A stretch of DNA of 64,000 nucleotides from Chitinophaga sp. H8 (GTDB lineage Bacteria > Bacteroidota > Bacteroidia > Chitinophagales > Chitinophagaceae), in contig NZ_JBEXAC010000003.1 in NCBI RefSeq assembly GCF_040567655.1, positions 1-64,000 of the forward strand, read 5' to 3'. Shown here one piece after another: positions 60,397 through 64,000 of the stretch. The notes under the pieces were generated by a model. The model worked only from the letters and a program-made list of their open reading frames with translations. It was not told the DNA's origin and did no database searches. The first letter of the stretch is position 1; each line of letters opens with the position of its first letter. Both the position numbers and the translations under genes were made by a program.

Positions 60397-61848
60397 TTAA
60401 TTTAAGTAGGTTTTTAGTTGCCTGATCAGGTCCAGGTTATCGCTGGGCCTTTTCGCATCCCATTCTACTACATTTCCTGCTTTATCCAGGATCAGGTAGC
60501 GGGGGATCCCCGTGAACTTAGGGATAACCTTACTTACATCTTTATGAAGTTCATTGCTGGTACGCAGGTTAATTCCTTTCAGCGGCAATTGCTGGATCAT
60601 TTCCCGCCATTTTTTATCTGCGTTTTCAACATCAATAGAGATATATACCGTTTGTACACCCAGTGTTTTCAGGGTATCATGCAACTTGATGGAGTACTGT
60701 AGTTCTGCACGGCAGGGCACACACCAGGTGGCCCAGAGATCTATATAAGTTACCTGGCCTTTCAGTGCAGCAAATACTTCGGATAATGATTGCATGGATT
60801 CATATCCGGGTAATAGCTGAATGGCAGGATCTTTTTTCCTGGCAGCTTCCTGGTAAGCTACTACTTTGGTAATATAAGGTTGCAGTTTACTGGTCAGTGC
60901 GCTTGCGGGGAAGGCCTTCCTGAATGCCGCGAAATTATCTATCCATTCCGGTTCAAAAAGTTGTTGCCCGATGCCCATTACCATATATTCTGCCCAGGCA
61001 TATTCCAGCATGGAGCCTTTCAGTGATTTGCGGAACTGGTTAATACCGTTCAATGCATAATTACCGCGGGCAAAGATCAGCCGGCCGCTGTCGGCAATAT
61101 TTTGGAAAGATGCATATCTGCCCAACAGGGAGGAATAACCTGCAGCATGCAACCAGTTGTGGTTGGTGTTGAAATTAGCATACAGTTTTTTCCATTCAGG
61201 CAGATACGTTTGCATAAACTCTTTCACTGCCGCCGGGGTTTCTTCTCTTTGTCTGAACTCAAAGAAGAAATTGGTAGACAGCAGATTGACCCGATATAGA
61301 TCAATCGCATCATTTACAGCATTGTAAAAACCGGTGCTTATTTTTCCGGCAACTTTCAATTTTTCCATCGCTGCCTTTTTCTCCTGCGCGATGGCATCGG
61401 CGGTATGAATACGGGCGGTTACTGTTTTTACACTATCCAGGCGGGCAGCATCCGTTCTGGTATCCTCAGATAGCCCCAGCTGTTGCAGCAGTACCTGCCC
61501 TTCCTGTTCAGCGCCCGTGATTTGCAGGGTACTGAAATCCTGCATGTTGGCCTGGAGGTGATAAGATTTTCCAGGTTGTACATATAAGCGAACCTGTTGC
61601 CAGTTGTTTGTCAGCGTTACAAATCCCGGTTTGCTGATCTTGTAGGACAGCTTGAAATCGCCGGTAAGGGTATCCAGGGGGATATCTACTTTAGCACCGG
61701 AGAACTGGTTACCATTTATGGGCATGGTAGCTACTATTACAGGATCGGGAGAGTTGGTGAATTTCCCATCTATGGTAATCTGCTGGCCTACGCTGATCGC
61801 TGAGATCAGTAGCAGGCAGATGGCTGAAACTAAATTACGTATATACAT
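60397..61848 (-). CDS. Periplasmic TlpA-like thiol-disulfide protein
   Basis: A 483-residue protein when started at ATG 61848, which places a signal peptide (MYIRNLVSAICLLLISAISVGQ) at the N-terminus; an earlier ATG at 61887 would overlap susD. The N-terminal DUF4369-like domain and helical middle are followed by a thioredoxin domain with WCVPC (about residues 375-379) in the sequence DLWATWCVPCRAEL. It reduces or oxidises disulfides in the periplasm. It is 19 nt downstream of susD, a common SusC-SusD-TlpA arrangement in Chitinophagaceae. Confidence 0.87.
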   Translation of the reverse strand: MYIRNLVSAICLLLISAISVGQQITIDGKFTNSPDPVIVATMPINGNQFSGAKVDIPLDTLTGDFKLSYKISKPGFVTLTNNWQQVRLYVQPGKSYHLQANMQDFSTLQITGAEQEGQVLLQQLGLSEDTRTDAARLDSVKTVTARIHTADAIAQEKKAAMEKLKVAGKISTGFYNAVNDAIDLYRVNLLSTNFFFEFRQREETPAAVKEFMQTYLPEWKKLYANFNTNHNWLHAAGYSSLLGRYASFQNIADSGRLIFARGNYALNGINQFRKSLKGSMLEYAWAEYMVMGIGQQLFEPEWIDNFAAFRKAFPASALTSKLQPYITKVVAYQEAARKKDPAIQLLPGYESMQSLSEVFAALKGQVTYIDLWATWCVPCRAELQYSIKLHDTLKTLGVQTVYISIDVENADKKWREMIQQLPLKGINLRTSNELHKDVSKVIPKFTGIPRYLILDKAGNVVEWDAKRPSDNLDLIRQLKTYLN

Positions 61849-61867
61849 AGTCGTTTTTTTTTGCGTA

Positions 61868-63280
61868 TTACTCAGGGTTTTGAACAATGTTGGCGGTAAG
61901 TGCAGATATTGGTAAAAACAAGGTGTAGCGCTTGCTGCCAGGTGCCAGGGCTATACTGGTTCCATCCTGGAAATAATGTCTGGCAGTAAAGCCAAAATCA
62001 GGATCACTGTTCAGTCTTCTCATGTCAAACCATCTGCTGCCTCTGAATAAGAGTTCCCGTCTTCTCTCTTCCAATACCAGCCTGGTGGCTGCTTTTTTAT
62101 CTGCTGCTGTTAAAGTTTTGTAGGCAGTGGTTTTAATCCTGTGCTGCCGTAACCGGTTGATATCATCCATGGCATCTGCTACTTTTCCCTGGCGTGCATT
62201 ACATTCTGCACGGATCAGCAACATTTCCGGGCTGGTAAAGCTGATATTATAATTAAAGCTCATGGCGCCCATAAAAAGATAGTTGCTGTCAGGTTTGTTT
62301 GTGACAGGATCTGTTTCTATTTCGAGGGTCAGATAAATATGCCGGAGATCCGCTGCGTCAAACAGGTTAACCGCTTCTTTGCTTACATATTGATAGGCCA
62401 TTCCCCTGGTATAGGAGTAGTGCTGCACGAAGATGTTTTCCGGATCCTTCAGCATGTCAGCATATTTCCCATCTTCTTTCGGGAATACCTGCCCGTCTGT
62501 TTCTTCATATTCCGTATTATAATCTATCAGGTTGTTATTGAAAGACAATGCATCGTTGGCGGCCTTGCCGGCATTTGCATAATCCCCCATCATCAGATAG
62601 GTTCTGGCCAGTGCACTGTATCCGGCAGCCTTGGAAAGCTGGTAGGGATCCTGTACAGAAACAGGCAGGTCCGGAATGGCTTCCTGCAGGTCTTTTAGTA
62701 TGAAATCATACGTTTCTTTTACTGTACCTCTTCCTGGAAGTGGTGCTGCAATGTCATTGGAAGTGATCAGAGGTACTCCCGGGTCTGTAGCCGCTGTTTG
62801 TGTTTGATATGGCTGTGTATAGAGGTTGACCAGGTACCAGAAAGTCAATGCCCGGCCCAGCTTTGCTTTAGCCATGATGACTTTCTTCTTGGCAGGAGTG
62901 CCCCCGGTAGCTGTTTTTATACCATTGATGATGGCATTATACTGATAAGCATTGTTGTACAGCAGGTTCCAGAAAGCATTATATTTCATGTCATCCGGTG
63001 TGGTATAGATCTCCGCTTTCCACAGGTAGATCCGGCTTTCACTACTGTTATCCTGTTCCATGGCAGCTTTCCCGGATCCTTTAACAAAATAGTCATCTGT
63101 CAGCATGTCCAGGTGATTGGCAATATTCCTGGCCATGGTAGGATTATTGAGGATACGGTCAAAGTCTTCTGTTGTTTGTGGGATCACATAACCTTTAGGT
63201 TTGAGATCCAGGTATTTTTTGCAGGAAGTAAAACAGATTATCCCCGCCAGGACTGTGGTAATAAAGAATGTTTTTTTCAT
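61868..63280 (-). CDS. RagB/SusD-family outer-membrane lipoprotein
   Basis: A 470-residue lipoprotein with signal MKKTFFITTVLAGIICFTSC (Cys20), then KKYLDLKPKGYVIPQTTEDFDRIL, TPR-like helices (YNAIINGIK, ALTFWYLVNLYTQPYQ, AAGYSALARTYLMMGDYANA) and the C-terminal ERRRELLFRGSRWFDMRRLN. It binds nutrients at the outer membrane with the SusC channel encoded 21 nt upstream. No polysaccharide-degrading enzyme is visible, and the TlpA partner suggests a peptide or other non-glycan substrate. Confidence 0.9.
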   Translation of the reverse strand: MKKTFFITTVLAGIICFTSCKKYLDLKPKGYVIPQTTEDFDRILNNPTMARNIANHLDMLTDDYFVKGSGKAAMEQDNSSESRIYLWKAEIYTTPDDMKYNAFWNLLYNNAYQYNAIINGIKTATGGTPAKKKVIMAKAKLGRALTFWYLVNLYTQPYQTQTAATDPGVPLITSNDIAAPLPGRGTVKETYDFILKDLQEAIPDLPVSVQDPYQLSKAAGYSALARTYLMMGDYANAGKAANDALSFNNNLIDYNTEYEETDGQVFPKEDGKYADMLKDPENIFVQHYSYTRGMAYQYVSKEAVNLFDAADLRHIYLTLEIETDPVTNKPDSNYLFMGAMSFNYNISFTSPEMLLIRAECNARQGKVADAMDDINRLRQHRIKTTAYKTLTAADKKAATRLVLEERRRELLFRGSRWFDMRRLNSDPDFGFTARHYFQDGTSIALAPGSKRYTLFLPISALTANIVQNPE

Positions 63281-63301
63281 GTTATGCAGGAATAAAATGG
63301 T

Positions 63302-64000
63302 TTAAAAATCAAGGTTGATACCAAATGCAAAAGTGGGCATTACCGGCATGGTGCGGGTGCGGTCAAATGCTTCAGGATCTATACCTTCTTTATTTTTGGT
63401 AATGGTGAGAATATTCCTGGCGTTGGCGGTAAGCTGTAAGCCACGTACAAAGCCCAGTTGCCGCAATGCCTGCTGTGAAAAAGTATATCTTAAAGACACA
63501 TCCCTTAATTTCAGGTAAGAGGCATCAAACACGTTTACATCCAGATAAGGGCCATAGTAAATGGTGGCGTAATAGCTGTTATTGCTGTTGAGCAGCACAT
63601 TAGGAATATGGGTAAATTGTTCATCACCAGGTTTTTTCCAGGCATCTTTCAGCCTGTTGTCGAAAGCACTTACACCTGATAATGCTCTTGGCATACTTTG
63701 GCGCTGATAATGTCCGCCATAGTATACAAACATAAAGCTGAGGTCAAATCCTTTGTAGAGGAAACTGTTTGAGATCGCCGCAGTAGTTACCGGTCTGGTA
63801 TTTCCGGTAAAATACACCATGTCCATATCGTAATAGTAGTTGTCTTCCACAATTTTTCCGGAAGCATCCAGCAATTGTATCTGTCCGTCATCATGAGAGA
63901 GACCACCGAAGCGGAAGCTATACATACCACCATAAGGTTGTCCTACAATATAGGGAGAACCACTTGCCAGCCGGAGTGGAGTACTATAGTCGCTGGAAAT
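63302..64000 (-). CDS. SusC/RagA-type TonB receptor (3' part)
   Basis: The C-terminal 232 residues of a SusC-like beta-barrel; the gene continues beyond the right edge in frame. Markers are ISNSFLYKGFDLSFMFVYYGGHYQ, YLKLRDVSLRYTFSQQALR, LTANARNILTITKNKEGIDPEAF and the terminal aromatic strand FAFGINLDF. It forms the transport channel paired with the SusD lid. Confidence 0.93.
   Translation of the reverse strand: MSSDYSTPLRLASGSPYIVGQPYGGMYSFRFGGLSHDDGQIQLLDASGKIVEDNYYYDMDMVYFTGNTRPVTTAAISNSFLYKGFDLSFMFVYYGGHYQRQSMPRALSGVSAFDNRLKDAWKKPGDEQFTHIPNVLLNSNNSYYATIYYGPYLDVNVFDASYLKLRDVSLRYTFSQQALRQLGFVRGLQLTANARNILTITKNKEGIDPEAFDRTRTMPVMPTFAFGINLDF

Overview
The window looks like a chromosomal segment of a Bacteroidota member, probably Chitinophagaceae (Chitinophaga-like). 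The basis is family content only: DUF1800/DUF1501 pair with a type IX secretion sorting domain, PorT, SusC/SusD, TonB receptors, Bacteroidota-type promoters (TAnnTTTG), mostly absent Shine-Dalgarno sequences, and a CTnDOT-type tra operon. Three blocks are visible.

Block 1 (1 to about 27.2 kb) is the right part of an integrative conjugative element (ICE). A tra operon (TraE/DUF4134, TraF/DUF4133, TraG ATPase, three TraI-like secreted proteins, TraJ, TraK, a TraL-position protein, TraM, TraN) is interleaved with a 1,846-residue DNA methyltransferase-helicase and several unassigned ICE proteins. No relaxase or coupling ATPase is present, so the mobilisation genes must lie left of the window. The block ends with two closely related large serine recombinases flanking a Fic protein whose N-terminus looks AbiEi-like. 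The last recombinase frame runs through the terminator and antisense of a tRNA-Lys(TTT).

Block 2 (27,386-36,400) is a compact 9.0-kb island in the 3' end of tRNA-Lys(CTT). It is bounded by a 17-bp direct repeat and has GGGGTACA repeats inside both ends. From the integrase end leftwards it carries a tyrosine recombinase, an RteC-like regulator, an AlpA-type HTH protein, a P4-type SF3 helicase, a TOPRIM primase with a 20-bp perfect inverted repeat between these two replication genes, an unassigned protein, a cas-less mini-CRISPR array (three degenerate 30-nt repeats, two spacers), an Xre regulator, a long imperfect hairpin, a 51-residue membrane protein and an orphan response regulator. It has no capsid, terminase or transfer genes. 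It therefore looks like a phage-satellite or mobilisable island, and the mini-array is the most interesting feature of the window.

Block 3 (36.5-64 kb) is ordinary chromosome: thiolase, DUF1800/DUF1501 pair, a probable metal-regulated TonB receptor operon, DUF983, an ABC exporter, an EF-G paralogue without the catalytic histidine, ComM-like ATPase, MutS-like ATPase, dihydroorotase, PorT, UbiE/MenG, EngB, small proteins, a GbsR-type regulator with two matching palindromes, and a SusC/SusD/TlpA operon cut by the window end.
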